DNA of 64,000 nt from Aquipseudomonas alcaligenes_A (GCA_048595745.1 CP184361.1); one strand, 5' to 3'. Positions 35,313 to 43,847 are shown, counted from the stretch's first letter. Notes: generated by a model from the sequence alone, not told the origin. Numbers and translations are program-made.

Positions 35313-35326
35313 CAAACGTTTGTTTG
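35313..35326. promoter_or_regulatory. PsrA-type operator between ETF-QO and etfBA
   Basis: CAAAC-GTTT-GTTTG fits the Pseudomonas PsrA consensus (G/C)AAAC-N2-4-GTTT(G/C); it also contains the perfect palindrome CAAACGTTTG (35313-35322). PsrA is a long-chain fatty-acid-sensing repressor known to control beta-oxidation genes. The box sits just upstream of the ETF-QO -35 and could control both directions. The rest of the 324-base gap shows only a weak candidate for etfBA (TTGACC at 35387-35392). Confidence 0.65.
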
Positions 35327-35528
35327 AATTTTCTCAAAGCCTCATAGCGCAAGGGCTGGCGCCAGATAAAAGGGCGGTTTTTCGTGTTGACCGAAAAAGG
35401 CGTTCCGGTCAAGATACGGGCGGTTTTGCGTTTGCCGTATGGGCTGACTGTCGGTTCCGGCCGACCTGCATCACCGGCCAGGCTTGCCTTGGCGACATTC
35501 TTATTCACCGGAGAGTAACGAGGAATCC

Positions 35529-36278
35529 ATGAAGGTTCTTGTAGCTGTCAAACGAGTGGTCGACTACAACGTCAAAGTCCGCGTCAAAGCGGATAACTCC
35601 GGCGTCGACCTCGCCAACGTCAAGATGTCGATGAACCCCTTCTGCGAAATCGCCGTCGAAGAGGCCGTTCGCCTGAAAGAGAAGGGCGTCGCTAGCGAGA
35701 TCGTCGTCGTCACCATCGGCCCGAACGCCGCTCAGGAACAACTGCGCACCGCCCTGGCCCTGGGCGCTGACCGTTCCATCCTGGTCGAGACCAACGAAGA
35801 GCTGAACTCCCTGGCCGTGGCCAAGCTGCTGAAAGCCGTGGTCGACAAGGAGCAGCCGCAACTGGTCATCATGGGCAAGCAAGCCATCGACAGCGACAAT
35901 AACCAGACCGGCCAGATGCTGGGCGCCCTCACCGGCTTCGCCCAGGGCACCTTTGCCTCCAAGGTCGAAGTGACTGGCGACAAGGTCAACGTGACCCGCG
36001 AAATCGACGGCGGCCTGCAGACCGTTGCCCTGGCCCTGCCGGCGATCGTCACCACCGACCTGCGTCTGAACGAGCCGCGCTACGCGTCTCTGCCGAACAT
36101 CATGAAAGCCAAGAAGAAGCCGCTGGACGTGGTGACTCCGGACGCCCTGGGCGTTTCCACCACCTCCACCGTCAAGACCCTGAAAGTCGAAGCGCCTGCT
36201 GCCCGCAGTGCCGGCATCAAGGTCAAGTCCGTGGCTGAACTGGTCGAGAAACTGAAGAACGAGGCGAAGGTAATCTAA
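35529..36278 (+). CDS. etfB: Electron transfer flavoprotein beta subunit
   Basis: 249 residues starting MKVLVAVKRVVDYNVKVRVK, a textbook ETF-beta N-terminus. The conserved signature VEEAVRLKEKG, GADRSILVE and MGKQAIDSDNNQTGQMLGAL (AMP-binding) are complete. With EtfA it accepts electrons from acyl-CoA dehydrogenases and passes them to ETF-QO. ATG 35529 has CGAGGA about 6 bases upstream. etfA follows directly, with no gap. Confidence 0.97.
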   Translation: MKVLVAVKRVVDYNVKVRVKADNSGVDLANVKMSMNPFCEIAVEEAVRLKEKGVASEIVVVTIGPNAAQEQLRTALALGADRSILVETNEELNSLAVAKLLKAVVDKEQPQLVIMGKQAIDSDNNQTGQMLGALTGFAQGTFASKVEVTGDKVNVTREIDGGLQTVALALPAIVTTDLRLNEPRYASLPNIMKAKKKPLDVVTPDALGVSTTSTVKTLKVEAPAARSAGIKVKSVAELVEKLKNEAKVI

Positions 36279-37208
36279 ATGACTATCTTGGTTGTTGCTG
36301 AACACACTAACGCCGCTCTGGCCGCTGCCACTCTGAACACCGTGGCCGCCGCTCAGAAAATCGGTGGTGACATTCACGTTCTGGTCGCTGGCTCCAACGC
36401 CGGTGCCGCTGCCGAAGCCGCTGCCAAAATCGCTGGCGTGAGCAAGGTACTGGTTGCCGACAACGCTGCCTTCGCCAACCAGCTGCCGGAAAACGTCGCT
36501 CCGCTGGTTGCCGAACTGGGCAAGGGTTACAGCCACATCCTGGCTGCCGCCACCAGCAACGGTAAGAACATCCTGCCGCGCGTCGCCGCTGCCCTGGATG
36601 TCGACCAGATCTCCGAGATCATCGCCGTTGAAAGCGCTGACACCTTCAAGCGCCCGATCTATGCCGGTAACGCCATCGCTACCGTGCAGTCCTCGGCTGC
36701 CGTGAAGGTGATCACCGTGCGTGGCACTGGCTTCGACGCTGCTGCTGCCGAAGGCGGTTCCGCTGCCATCGAAGCTGTGGCTGCTGGCGGTGACGCCGGC
36801 AAGTCGTCCTTCGTCGGCGAAGAGCTGGCCAAGTCCGACCGTCCGGAACTGACCGCTGCCAAGATCGTCGTCTCCGGCGGCCGTGGCATGGGCAACGGTG
36901 ACAACTTCAAGCACCTGTACGCCCTGGCCGACAAGCTGGGCGCTGCTGTCGGCGCCTCCCGCGCCGCCGTCGACGCCGGTTTCGTACCGAACGACATGCA
37001 GGTCGGCCAGACCGGCAAGATCGTCGCACCGCAGCTGTACATCGCGGTCGGCATCTCCGGTGCCATCCAGCACCTGGCCGGTATGAAGGACTCCAAGGTC
37101 ATCGTCGCCATCAACAAGGACGAAGAAGCCCCGATCTTCCAGGTGGCCGACTACGGCCTGGTGGCTGACCTGTTCGAAGCCGTACCGGAGCTCGAGAAAC
37201 TGGTCTGA
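36279..37208 (+). CDS. etfA: Electron transfer flavoprotein alpha subunit
   Basis: 309 residues with the FAD-binding C-terminal domain: VVSGGRGMGNGDNF, VGASRAAVDAGFVPNDMQVGQTGKIVAPQLYIAVGISGAIQHLAGM, interrupted here only by my listing. It binds the redox FAD and forms the heterodimer with EtfB. Its ATG follows the etfB stop immediately, so the two are co-translated. A strong terminator follows 22 bases after the stop. Confidence 0.97.
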   Translation: MTILVVAEHTNAALAAATLNTVAAAQKIGGDIHVLVAGSNAGAAAEAAAKIAGVSKVLVADNAAFANQLPENVAPLVAELGKGYSHILAAATSNGKNILPRVAAALDVDQISEIIAVESADTFKRPIYAGNAIATVQSSAAVKVITVRGTGFDAAAAEGGSAAIEAVAAGGDAGKSSFVGEELAKSDRPELTAAKIVVSGGRGMGNGDNFKHLYALADKLGAAVGASRAAVDAGFVPNDMQVGQTGKIVAPQLYIAVGISGAIQHLAGMKDSKVIVAINKDEEAPIFQVADYGLVADLFEAVPELEKLV

Positions 37209-37230
37209 TCCAGTTTCCCGCGCCAACAAG

Positions 37231-37256
37231 AAACCCGCTCGATGAGCGGGTTTTTT
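37231..37256 (+). terminator. Terminator after etfA
   Basis: ACCCGCTC (37233-37240) and GAGCGGGT (37244-37251) form the stem around a GAT loop, followed by further T residues. It may also serve the convergent lipase gene, whose transcript would meet an AAA run on the other arm. Confidence 0.85.
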
Positions 37257-37272
37257 GTTTCCCAGGGGGCGG

Positions 37273-38199
37273 CTATTTCAGGCTGTCGAGGAACGCCTGG
37301 TAGTGCCGGGCCGTCTCCTCGGGGCGCTCGATCATCGGTGCGTGACCGCAGTTCTGCATGATCACCACGCTCGGCTGTTTCAGCAGCGGCTTCATCACCT
37401 CGATGCTGGAGACATCCAGCACGCGGTCCTTGTCTCCCCACAACAGTAGGGTAGGCGACTGGATCTTGGGCAGCTCTGGCTCCAGCGGCACATAGCGCTC
37501 GCGCAGCTGGGCGAAGATACGCTCATGGTGTTCGCGGTTGGCCATCGATTGTTCGGCGAAGTGGCGCTTGAGCGAATCCGGCAGTGCCGGTGGACTCACG
37601 AACACGAAGTTCAGTAGCGCATCGAACTCTTCCGCATTGCGTGCCACCAGAGGGTTGGGCTCGCCGCGCTCAAGGAGCTGGATCATCTCGCTCTTGTGCG
37701 GTGCGGTGACGCCGGCATTGTCAAACAGTGCCAAGCTCAGCACCTGTTCGGGGTGGCGTGCGGCATACAGGGCTGATATGTGCCCGCCCATAGAGTTGCC
37801 AATCAGGTGTAGTCGTTCGACCTTGAGGGCATTGGCGAAGGCGCGAACCCGCTCAGCCTGGCTGGCGACGTCGTAGCTGATATCCGCTCGGCTGCTCTCG
37901 CCAAACCCCGGCAGGTCGAGCGCCAGTACATGGTAGCGGTGGGTGAAGTAGCGGGCGAAGCGCAGCCAGTTGTCGCGGCTGGCGGCGAATCCGTGGACCA
38001 TCAGCAGAGTTTCACCCTGCGCCGGCCCGCCTTCGTAGTAATGTATGGTCAGCCCATCGACCTCTATCTCGCGAGGGGAGAGGCCGGCCTGCTGGCGCTC
38101 GATGAACTTCATGCTGGCGACCAGCGCGCCAGGGTACAGATAGAGGGCGCCAGCCGCACAGGCCAGCAGCAGGGCGATACCGAGGGCGAGCTTTTTCAT
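37273..38199 (-). CDS. plaF: Alpha/beta-hydrolase, PlaF-like membrane-anchored lipase
   Basis: 308 residues. An N-terminal hydrophobic helix (LGIALLLACAAGALYLYP) precedes an alpha/beta-hydrolase fold. The nucleophile is S136 in IGNSMGGH, an acid lies in WGDKDRVLD, and the histidine is H286 in NCGHAPM. Position next to the etf genes and the positions of these residues fit P. aeruginosa PlaF, an inner-membrane phospholipase that remodels glycerophospholipids. Orthology is inferred from gene order and motifs. It is convergent with etfA. Confidence 0.8.
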   Translation of the reverse strand: MKKLALGIALLLACAAGALYLYPGALVASMKFIERQQAGLSPREIEVDGLTIHYYEGGPAQGETLLMVHGFAASRDNWLRFARYFTHRYHVLALDLPGFGESSRADISYDVASQAERVRAFANALKVERLHLIGNSMGGHISALYAARHPEQVLSLALFDNAGVTAPHKSEMIQLLERGEPNPLVARNAEEFDALLNFVFVSPPALPDSLKRHFAEQSMANREHHERIFAQLRERYVPLEPELPKIQSPTLLLWGDKDRVLDVSSIEVMKPLLKQPSVVIMQNCGHAPMIERPEETARHYQAFLDSLK

Positions 38200-38216
38200 G
38201 GGGCGAATCCTTATCG

Positions 38217-38230
38217 CTAATAATTATTAG
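38217..38230. promoter_or_regulatory. Perfect AT-rich palindrome between divergent genes
   Basis: CTAATAATTATTAG is a perfect 14-base palindrome midway between the lipase start (38199) and the binding-protein start (38298). Possible operator or part of a promoter. Confidence 0.35.
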
Positions 38231-38297
38231 ACATGCTTGGTACGCTAGCATGATGCGGGCAGCACCTGTGCCTGCCACGAGAACAGCGGTGTTTCAG

Positions 38298-39140
38298 ATG
38301 CAAAAAATGCGGACATTGAACCTCATCGGCCTGGCGCTCCTGGCCTTGCTGCCCAGTTTCGCTTCGGCGGCTGGCAAGTGCGAGCGCCTGGTGGCTACCG
38401 GAAATCCAGAGTATGCCCCCTATCTGTGGCGTGACCCGCAGAGCCCGCAGCACCTGATCGGCGCCAATGCCGACCTGCTGACGCTAATCGGCGAGCAATT
38501 GGGTGTGAAGATCGAGATTCTCTATACCGGCCCCTGGTCCCGCGCCCAGGACGAGGTCCGTACCGGTCGGGTCGATCTGCTGGCCGGAGCCGCGCTCACG
38601 CTGCCACGCCTGGAGTACATGGACTACGTGCACCCGGCCTTCTTCAGCAGCCCCAGCGTGGTCTGGGTGCGCAAAGACCAGGGCTTCCCTTACAGCGGTT
38701 GGGAGGACCTGCGCGGGCGAACCGGCGGCACCCTCGTGCACAACAGTTTTGGCCAGCAGTTCGATGCCTTCGCCAAGGCCAACCTCAACGTGGAAGAGGC
38801 GCCTAGCCTGCTCCAGGCCTTCCAGAAGTTGCTGCTGGGGCGTAGCGACTATGTGCTCCACGAACGTTACCCAGGCATGGCGCTGGCCGGCACCCAGGGC
38901 ATGCTGGAGAGCCTGGAGACACTGGAACCGCCGATTTCCAGCGAGGGTCTGTACCTGACCCTGGCGCACGATTCGGCCTGCAACGACCCCTGGCTGCGCG
39001 GACAGCTGGCGAAAAAAATGACAGAATTGACCGCCGCCGGCCTGCCGGAAACCCTTCTACAGCGCAACCTGGAGCGCTGGAAGGCCCAGCAGCTGCAGGC
39101 CGCCGACGTACCCCCGCAACCGCAGGAACAGTCCCAGTGA
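38298..39140 (+). CDS. Periplasmic solute-binding protein, family 3-like
   Basis: 280 residues with a signal peptide (LIGLALLALLPSFASA-AGKCERL). The mature part follows the SBP_bac_3 pattern: VATGNPEYAPYLWRD, GANADLLTLIGEQLGV, VRTGRVDLLAGAALTLPR and YVHPAFF. No permease or ATPase gene is adjacent, so it may be an orphan binding or signalling protein. ATG 38298 is chosen; ATGs at 38250 and 38307 are alternatives and the ribosome site is weak for all. The next gene overlaps its stop as GTGA. Confidence 0.85.
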   Translation: MQKMRTLNLIGLALLALLPSFASAAGKCERLVATGNPEYAPYLWRDPQSPQHLIGANADLLTLIGEQLGVKIEILYTGPWSRAQDEVRTGRVDLLAGAALTLPRLEYMDYVHPAFFSSPSVVWVRKDQGFPYSGWEDLRGRTGGTLVHNSFGQQFDAFAKANLNVEEAPSLLQAFQKLLLGRSDYVLHERYPGMALAGTQGMLESLETLEPPISSEGLYLTLAHDSACNDPWLRGQLAKKMTELTAAGLPETLLQRNLERWKAQQLQAADVPPQPQEQSQ

Positions 39141-39487
39141 ACCGACTTCTACCCCTTGGCTTGGCTGTGCTGGCCCTGGCCGGCTGTGCCAACGACCCGG
39201 CGCCGCGCGAGCAGATGCGCCTGACAGCCCAGGCCGTCGAGCAGGCCCGTGCCGTCGGCGCGGATACGCAGATCGAGGAAATGCAGCTGGCCGAGCAGAA
39301 GCTCGCCCGTGCCGAGAAAAACATGGGCGAGGAAGACTACAAGCGCGCCCGGGTCTTCGCCGAGCAGGCCGAACTCGACGCACGCCTGGCCGAGGCCAGA
39401 GTGCTCAATCAGAAGAGCCAGAAGCAGCTCGACGAACTGAATGCGCGCATTACCCGCCTGCGCAAGCAACTGGGGGAGTTGCCGTAA
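39137..39487 (+). CDS. DUF4398 lipoprotein
   Basis: 116 residues beginning with GTG. The lipobox LALAGC places the acylated Cys near residue 17. The rest is helical and charged, with EEMQLAEQKLARAEKNMGEEDYKRARVFAEQAELDARLAEARV typical of DUF4398. It should be a periplasm-facing outer-membrane lipoprotein. The GTG overlaps the upstream stop, and its own stop overlaps the following ATG as TAATG, so the three genes are coupled. Confidence 0.88.
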   Translation: MNRLLPLGLAVLALAGCANDPAPREQMRLTAQAVEQARAVGADTQIEEMQLAEQKLARAEKNMGEEDYKRARVFAEQAELDARLAEARVLNQKSQKQLDELNARITRLRKQLGELP

Positions 39488-40293
39488 TGTCCAACAACGT
39501 TCTGACAATGGGCCTGCTGTTGCCTCTGGCATTGCTCGCCGGTTGTGCCGGTCAGCAGAGCCAGCAAGTGCTGGCCGAGGCAGAGGCCAGTTTCCAGCAG
39601 GTCAAGGAGGATCCGGATGTGCTGCGCAGCGCGCCCAAGGACGTGATCCGTGCCGGCGAATCGCTGGCTCGCGCCGAGCGCCTCTCCAGCTACTGGGGCA
39701 GCGCCGATGATGTGGCGCACTACGCCTATCTGAGTCAGCGCTACAGCCAGATTGCCCGCCAGCACGCTGATCTCGTGCTCAATCAGGAGCGTCTGGCCAG
39801 GCTTGAGCTGGAGCGTGAGCGCCTGCAGCTTGCATTGCGCGAGGCCAAGCTGCTTGGTGCTCAGCAGCAGGGCCAGTGGCTGGAGGAGCAGGTGGTCTAT
39901 CTGGCCGCCAGCGAGACCGATCGCGGTCTGGTCATGACGCTGGGGGACGTGCTGTTCGATGCTGGCCGTACCGAGCTCAAGGCGTCGGCCAACCGCACCA
40001 TCCTCAAGCTGGTGCAATTCCTTCAGATCAATCCGCGGCGCAATATCCGCATCGAGGGTTACACCGACAATCGTGGTATCGCGGAGGAGAATCTCGAGCT
40101 ATCGCGTGCCCGTGCCCAGGCCGTGGCCGACGTGCTGGTCGACCTCGGTATCGATGCCCGGCGCATGCAGGTCAAAGGTTACGGCGAGGCCCACCCGCTG
40201 GCGGAGAATGCTTCGGCCAAGGGCCGTGCGCAGAACCGTCGGGTTGAGATCCTCATCTCCGACGAACAGGGCAAGCTCGGCGACTACCGCTGA
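39487..40293 (+). CDS. DUF4398 and OmpA-domain lipoprotein
   Basis: 268 residues with lipobox LALLAGC, an N-terminal DUF4398-like helical region (DVLRSAPKDVIRAGESLARAERL) and a C-terminal OmpA peptidoglycan-binding domain (GDVLFDAGRTELKASANRTI, IEGYTDNRGIAEENLELSRARAQAV, KGYGEAHPLAENASAKGRAQNRRVEI). It would tether the outer membrane to the wall. Its N-terminal part looks related to the preceding small lipoprotein, suggesting a functional pair. Confidence 0.92.
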   Translation: MSNNVLTMGLLLPLALLAGCAGQQSQQVLAEAEASFQQVKEDPDVLRSAPKDVIRAGESLARAERLSSYWGSADDVAHYAYLSQRYSQIARQHADLVLNQERLARLELERERLQLALREAKLLGAQQQGQWLEEQVVYLAASETDRGLVMTLGDVLFDAGRTELKASANRTILKLVQFLQINPRRNIRIEGYTDNRGIAEENLELSRARAQAVADVLVDLGIDARRMQVKGYGEAHPLAENASAKGRAQNRRVEILISDEQGKLGDYR

Positions 40294-40311
40294 GAGCCTT
40301 CGTGTCCGCAC

Positions 40312-40341
40312 AAACCCCGGTGCCCTAGCCCGGGTTTTTTT
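40312..40341 (+). terminator. Terminator after the OmpA lipoprotein
   Basis: AAACCCCGG (40312-40320) pairs with CCGGGTTT, with one bulged C, and is followed by seven T in total. It lies 18 bases after the stop. Confidence 0.75.
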
Positions 40342-40385
40342 GTTCGACCAACGTCTAATGAGGTCTGTGCAGCGCTTCACCTAAG

Positions 40386-40448
40386 CTGTAACAGCTGCAA
40401 CTGTACTGCTGGCATAAAATCCGACTGTACCGCCAAGTTTCAGCTGTA
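40386..40448 (+). promoter_or_regulatory. Four CTGTA repeats upstream of the MocR-type regulator
   Basis: CTGTA recurs at 40386-40390, 40401-40405, 40425-40429 and 40444-40448; the middle two are the identical heptamer ACTGTAC, 24 bases apart. A -10-like TAAAAT (40415-40420) lies between them. Direct repeats are the usual target of MocR/GntR-type regulators, so this is a candidate autoregulatory site. Confidence 0.45.
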
Positions 40449-40489
40449 TTTGGCTACTGTTGCGGTTCAGTAGTGAAAGGAGCCTCCTC

Positions 40490-41929
40490 ATGACCAGTTT
40501 GTTGCTTTACCAGCGCATCGCCCAGCAGCTGGCCGAGGATATCCGTCGCGGTGTCTACCAGCCGGGCGAGCGCGTGCCCTCGGTGCGCAAGATGAGCTCG
40601 CAGCTCAGTGTCAGCCACGCCACCGTGCTGCAGGCCTATGCCAACCTCGAGGATATGGGCCTGATCCGCGCCCGCCCGCAGTCCGGCTTCTACGTGCACC
40701 AGACCGCCGGTCTGACCGCGCCGACCCCGGACATCGCGCGGGTCGAGCGGCCGTCCATGGTTACCCGCAGCAGCATCATCAGCCAGGTCCTCACCGAGTC
40801 GCGCCAGGAAGGGGTGTTTCCCCTCGGCGCCGCCGTGCCGCATGTCGACTACCTGCCGGTGCGCTCGCTGCACCAGCAGCTGGCCAAGGTCACCCGCTTC
40901 CAGAGCCCGCGCGCCTTCAGCTACATGTTCAGCCCCGGCTACGAGCCGCTGCGGCGCCAGGTGGCGATCCGCATGCGCGATGCCGGCGTGGTGGTCGATC
41001 CATCCGAGGTGGTGATCACCCACGGCTGCGTGGACGCCATCCACATGGCCCTGCGGGTCATGACCCAGCCGGGAGACCTGATCGCCGCCGAGTCGCCTAC
41101 CTACTACGGCCTGCTGCAACTGGCCGAGGTACTCGGGTTGAAAGTCATCGAGATCCCCAGTGACCCGACCACAGGTCTGAGTCTGGAGGCCCTGCAGCTG
41201 GCCGCCAACCAGTGGCCGATCCGCGCCCTGGTGCTCACTGCGCGGCTGTCCAACCCGCTCGGCGGCAGCATTCCCGAGGAGCGCCAGAAGCAACTGCTGC
41301 GCCTGACTGCCGATCACGGCATCCGGGTGATCGAGGACGACATTTACGGCGAACTGCTGTTCGAGCCGGGGCGCAGCAAGGCGCTCAAGGCTTATGACCG
41401 CGACGACCAGGTGGTGTACTGCTCGAGCTTTTCCAAGACCCTGTCGCCGGGCGTGCGTATCGGCTGGATCATCGCCGGACGCTACCAGGAAGAGGTGGAG
41501 CGGTTGCAGACCTTCAGCACCCATTCGGCCTGCAGCGTGACCCAGATGGGCGTGGCCGCCTACCTGGAGAATGGTGGCTACGACCGCCACCTGCGCCACA
41601 TCCGCCAGGAGTACCGCAAGAACATGACCGCCTATCAGCTGGCGGTGCAGCAGCACTTCCCGGAAGGCACGCAGATGACCCGGCCCAATGGCGGCTTCAT
41701 CCTCTGGGTCAGCCTGCCAGGCAAGGTCAGCGCCCAGGAGCTGCATGTGCGTGCGCTGCAGCAGGGCATCAGCATCGCTCCGGGCTTGATCTTCAGTAAC
41801 ACCGAGCAGTTCAACCACTGCCTGCGGCTGACCTGTGGCGTGCCGTGGAACCGAGAGTCCGAGCGCGCGATCATGACGCTAGGTGCCCTGGCCAAGCAGC
41901 TCTGCCAGGAGAGCGCCGGCCAGCAGTAG
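40490..41929 (+). CDS. MocR-type regulator: GntR winged helix fused to PLP aminotransferase fold
   Basis: 479 residues. The N-terminal winged helix is LAEDIRRGVYQPGERVPSVRKMS followed by SVSHATVLQAYANLEDMGLI. A fold-type I aminotransferase-like domain follows (ITHGCVDAIHMALRVM, EDDIYGELLF, and the PLP lysine in SSFSKTLSPGVRIGW). Such proteins sense PLP or PLP adducts and control PLP or amine metabolism; the ligand here is unknown. ATG 40490 has AAAGGAG 7 bases upstream. It converges with the amine-type cluster to its right, which may or may not be its target. Confidence 0.9.
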   Translation: MTSLLLYQRIAQQLAEDIRRGVYQPGERVPSVRKMSSQLSVSHATVLQAYANLEDMGLIRARPQSGFYVHQTAGLTAPTPDIARVERPSMVTRSSIISQVLTESRQEGVFPLGAAVPHVDYLPVRSLHQQLAKVTRFQSPRAFSYMFSPGYEPLRRQVAIRMRDAGVVVDPSEVVITHGCVDAIHMALRVMTQPGDLIAAESPTYYGLLQLAEVLGLKVIEIPSDPTTGLSLEALQLAANQWPIRALVLTARLSNPLGGSIPEERQKQLLRLTADHGIRVIEDDIYGELLFEPGRSKALKAYDRDDQVVYCSSFSKTLSPGVRIGWIIAGRYQEEVERLQTFSTHSACSVTQMGVAAYLENGGYDRHLRHIRQEYRKNMTAYQLAVQQHFPEGTQMTRPNGGFILWVSLPGKVSAQELHVRALQQGISIAPGLIFSNTEQFNHCLRLTCGVPWNRESERAIMTLGALAKQLCQESAGQQ

Positions 41930-41938
41930 CGCGGCCGA

Positions 41939-42319
41939 TCAGTTGCCGGTGAGCGCCACCGAGAAGCGCTCGTTGCGCAGCGCCTTCCAGGTCCAGGCCG
42001 CGCCGAGCAGGTCGGGCAGACCGAGTACCAACAGCATGGGCGAGACCATGCCGCTGGCGACGAATGCGACGAAGAACGCCAGCACCGAGGCGCGCACCGG
42101 CACGGTGGCGGCGATGAAGGGGCGCAGGTCGCGGCGCCCGGCCAGGCTGTAGTAGATGCCCAGGTAGATCACCAGCAGCCCGAGTATGCGTATCCAGACT
42201 TCCTCGGTCTGCGGGAAGCCGAACAGCCCCAGCAGCAGGTTCGGCACCAGCAGCAACGTGGCGCCCAGCGCCAGTAGGTAGCAGCCGAAAACGAACACCG
42301 TTTTTCCTGACGGGCTCAT
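41939..42319 (-). CDS. Small four-helix membrane protein, last gene of the fatty-amine operon
   Basis: 126 residues with four hydrophobic segments (VFVFGCYLLALGATLLLVP; ILGLLVIYLGIYYSLAG; a third around ASVLAFFVAFVASGM; PMLLVLGLPDLLGAAWTWKAL). No family is recognised beyond a general DUF-type membrane protein. It starts 25 bases after the flavin monooxygenase stop and ends 9 bases from the convergent MocR gene. A role in membrane retention or export of the cluster product is speculation. Confidence 0.75.
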   Translation of the reverse strand: MSPSGKTVFVFGCYLLALGATLLLVPNLLLGLFGFPQTEEVWIRILGLLVIYLGIYYSLAGRRDLRPFIAATVPVRASVLAFFVAFVASGMVSPMLLVLGLPDLLGAAWTWKALRNERFSVALTGN

Positions 42320-42344
42320 GACAGTCTCCTTCTGTTGAGGGTAA

Positions 42345-43847
42345 TCACTCGGTGGTCTCGGTCAGCCGATAGGACTCGGCGTCGAAGCGCCGGGTTGCGC
42401 GGCGGAACGTCCAGCTGAAGCCCGGCCAGATCACCACATTGCGCCCGGTTTCGGCATGCCGGTACCAGCTGCGGCAGTTACCGACGGTCCACACTGCGCC
42501 CTGCATGCGCTCGCGCAGGCCGACGTTGAACTGCTCCTGGACCTGCGGTCGGATGTCCAGGCTGCTGGCCCCGCTGGCTTCCAGGGTGTCGAGCGCGCCG
42601 AGGATGTAGGTGATCTGCGACTCGATCATGTAGACGATGGAGTTGTGGCCGAGACCGGTGTTGGGTCCCATCAGCAGGAACAGGTTGGGGAAGCCTGCCA
42701 CGGTGGTGCCCTTGTAGGCTTCCGGACCTTGGCTCCAGGCGTCGAGGATGTCTCGGTCGGCGACGCCGAAGATCATTCCGCGCGGGAAGGGGGCGCTGGC
42801 CTTGAAGCCGGTACCGAGGATCAGCAGGTCCAGCGCGTGACTCTGGCCGTCCTCGGTGATCACTGCGTCTTCCGTGATCTCGCGGATTCCGCTGGTCACC
42901 AGGCGCACGTTGGCCTGGGTGATGGCCGGGTAGTAGTTATTGGAAATCAGGATGCGCTTGCAGCCAATGGCATAGCGTGGCGTCAGGCGCCGGCGCAGCT
43001 CCCGGTCGCGGACCTGGCGGCGCAGCAGATTGAGTGCCAGGAAACGGTGGAAAGCCATCAGTTTCGGATTGAAGGCGAAGCCCAGAGCGCGGGTCTCGTG
43101 GATTGCGTAGGTGAGGCTGCGGACCAGTTTCTGCAGGCGCGGGAAACGCCGCAGTAGGCCGCGCTCGAGGTGCGAGAAACCGCGGTCAGGCTTGGGGATG
43201 ATCCACGGCGGTGTGCGCTGAAATACCGTGAGCGCGCCGGCTACCGGTTGTATCTCGGGAACGAACTGGATCGCCGAGGCACCGGTGCCGATCACACCGA
43301 TGCGCTTGCCCGTCAGGTCGTAGTCATGGTCCCAGTGCTGCGAGTGGAAGATGCGTCCGCGGAAGCGCTGCAGGCCGGCGATGTCCGGGTAGTCGGGGGT
43401 GGACAGGGCGCCGGTGCCGGCAACCACTGTGCGGGCGAAGACTACTCTTCCCTCGCCATCGGTGACCTGCCATAGCGCCCGGTCCGCCAGCCAGCGCAGC
43501 GAGGTCACCTCGCGGTTGAAGCGGATATGTGGCATCAGCTCGTAGCGCTCTGCACAGCGTGCCAGATAGTCGCGGATCTCCGGCTGCGGCGAGAAGCGCC
43601 GCGACCAGTCCGGATTGGGGGCGAAGGAGAACGAATAGAGGTGCGAGGGGATATCGCAGGCGCAGCCCGGGTACTGGTTGACCCACCAGGTGCCGCCGAC
43701 GCCGGCCTCCTTCTCGTACACCACGAAGTCGCATTCGCCGCGTTGTCTGAGGCGCACTGCCATGCCGATGCCTGAGAAACCAGCGCCGATGATCAGGACC
43801 CGGTAGACCTTCTCTGCCGTCAGCGGCGCATTGAGCTGTGCAGTCAT
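42345..43847 (-). CDS. Flavin-containing monooxygenase, Baeyer-Villiger type
   Basis: 500 residues. FAD motif IIGAGFSGIGM at residues 19-29, NADPH motif IGVIGTGASAIQFVPEI, and the class B fingerprint FRGRIFHSQHWDHD (FxGxxxHxxxW) between them. These enzymes insert oxygen into ketones or oxidise nitrogen and sulfur. In this cluster an N-oxidation of the amine, or oxidation of a chain carbonyl, is possible; both are inference. It lies 31 bases after the HIT gene on the same strand. Confidence 0.9.
   Translation of the reverse strand: MTAQLNAPLTAEKVYRVLIIGAGFSGIGMAVRLRQRGECDFVVYEKEAGVGGTWWVNQYPGCACDIPSHLYSFSFAPNPDWSRRFSPQPEIRDYLARCAERYELMPHIRFNREVTSLRWLADRALWQVTDGEGRVVFARTVVAGTGALSTPDYPDIAGLQRFRGRIFHSQHWDHDYDLTGKRIGVIGTGASAIQFVPEIQPVAGALTVFQRTPPWIIPKPDRGFSHLERGLLRRFPRLQKLVRSLTYAIHETRALGFAFNPKLMAFHRFLALNLLRRQVRDRELRRRLTPRYAIGCKRILISNNYYPAITQANVRLVTSGIREITEDAVITEDGQSHALDLLILGTGFKASAPFPRGMIFGVADRDILDAWSQGPEAYKGTTVAGFPNLFLLMGPNTGLGHNSIVYMIESQITYILGALDTLEASGASSLDIRPQVQEQFNVGLRERMQGAVWTVGNCRSWYRHAETGRNVVIWPGFSWTFRRATRRFDAESYRLTETTE

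Noticed and set aside
33351..35327. A 658-codon plus-strand open frame
   Set aside because: Antisense to the ETF-QO gene, whose FAD and 4Fe-4S motifs are intact.
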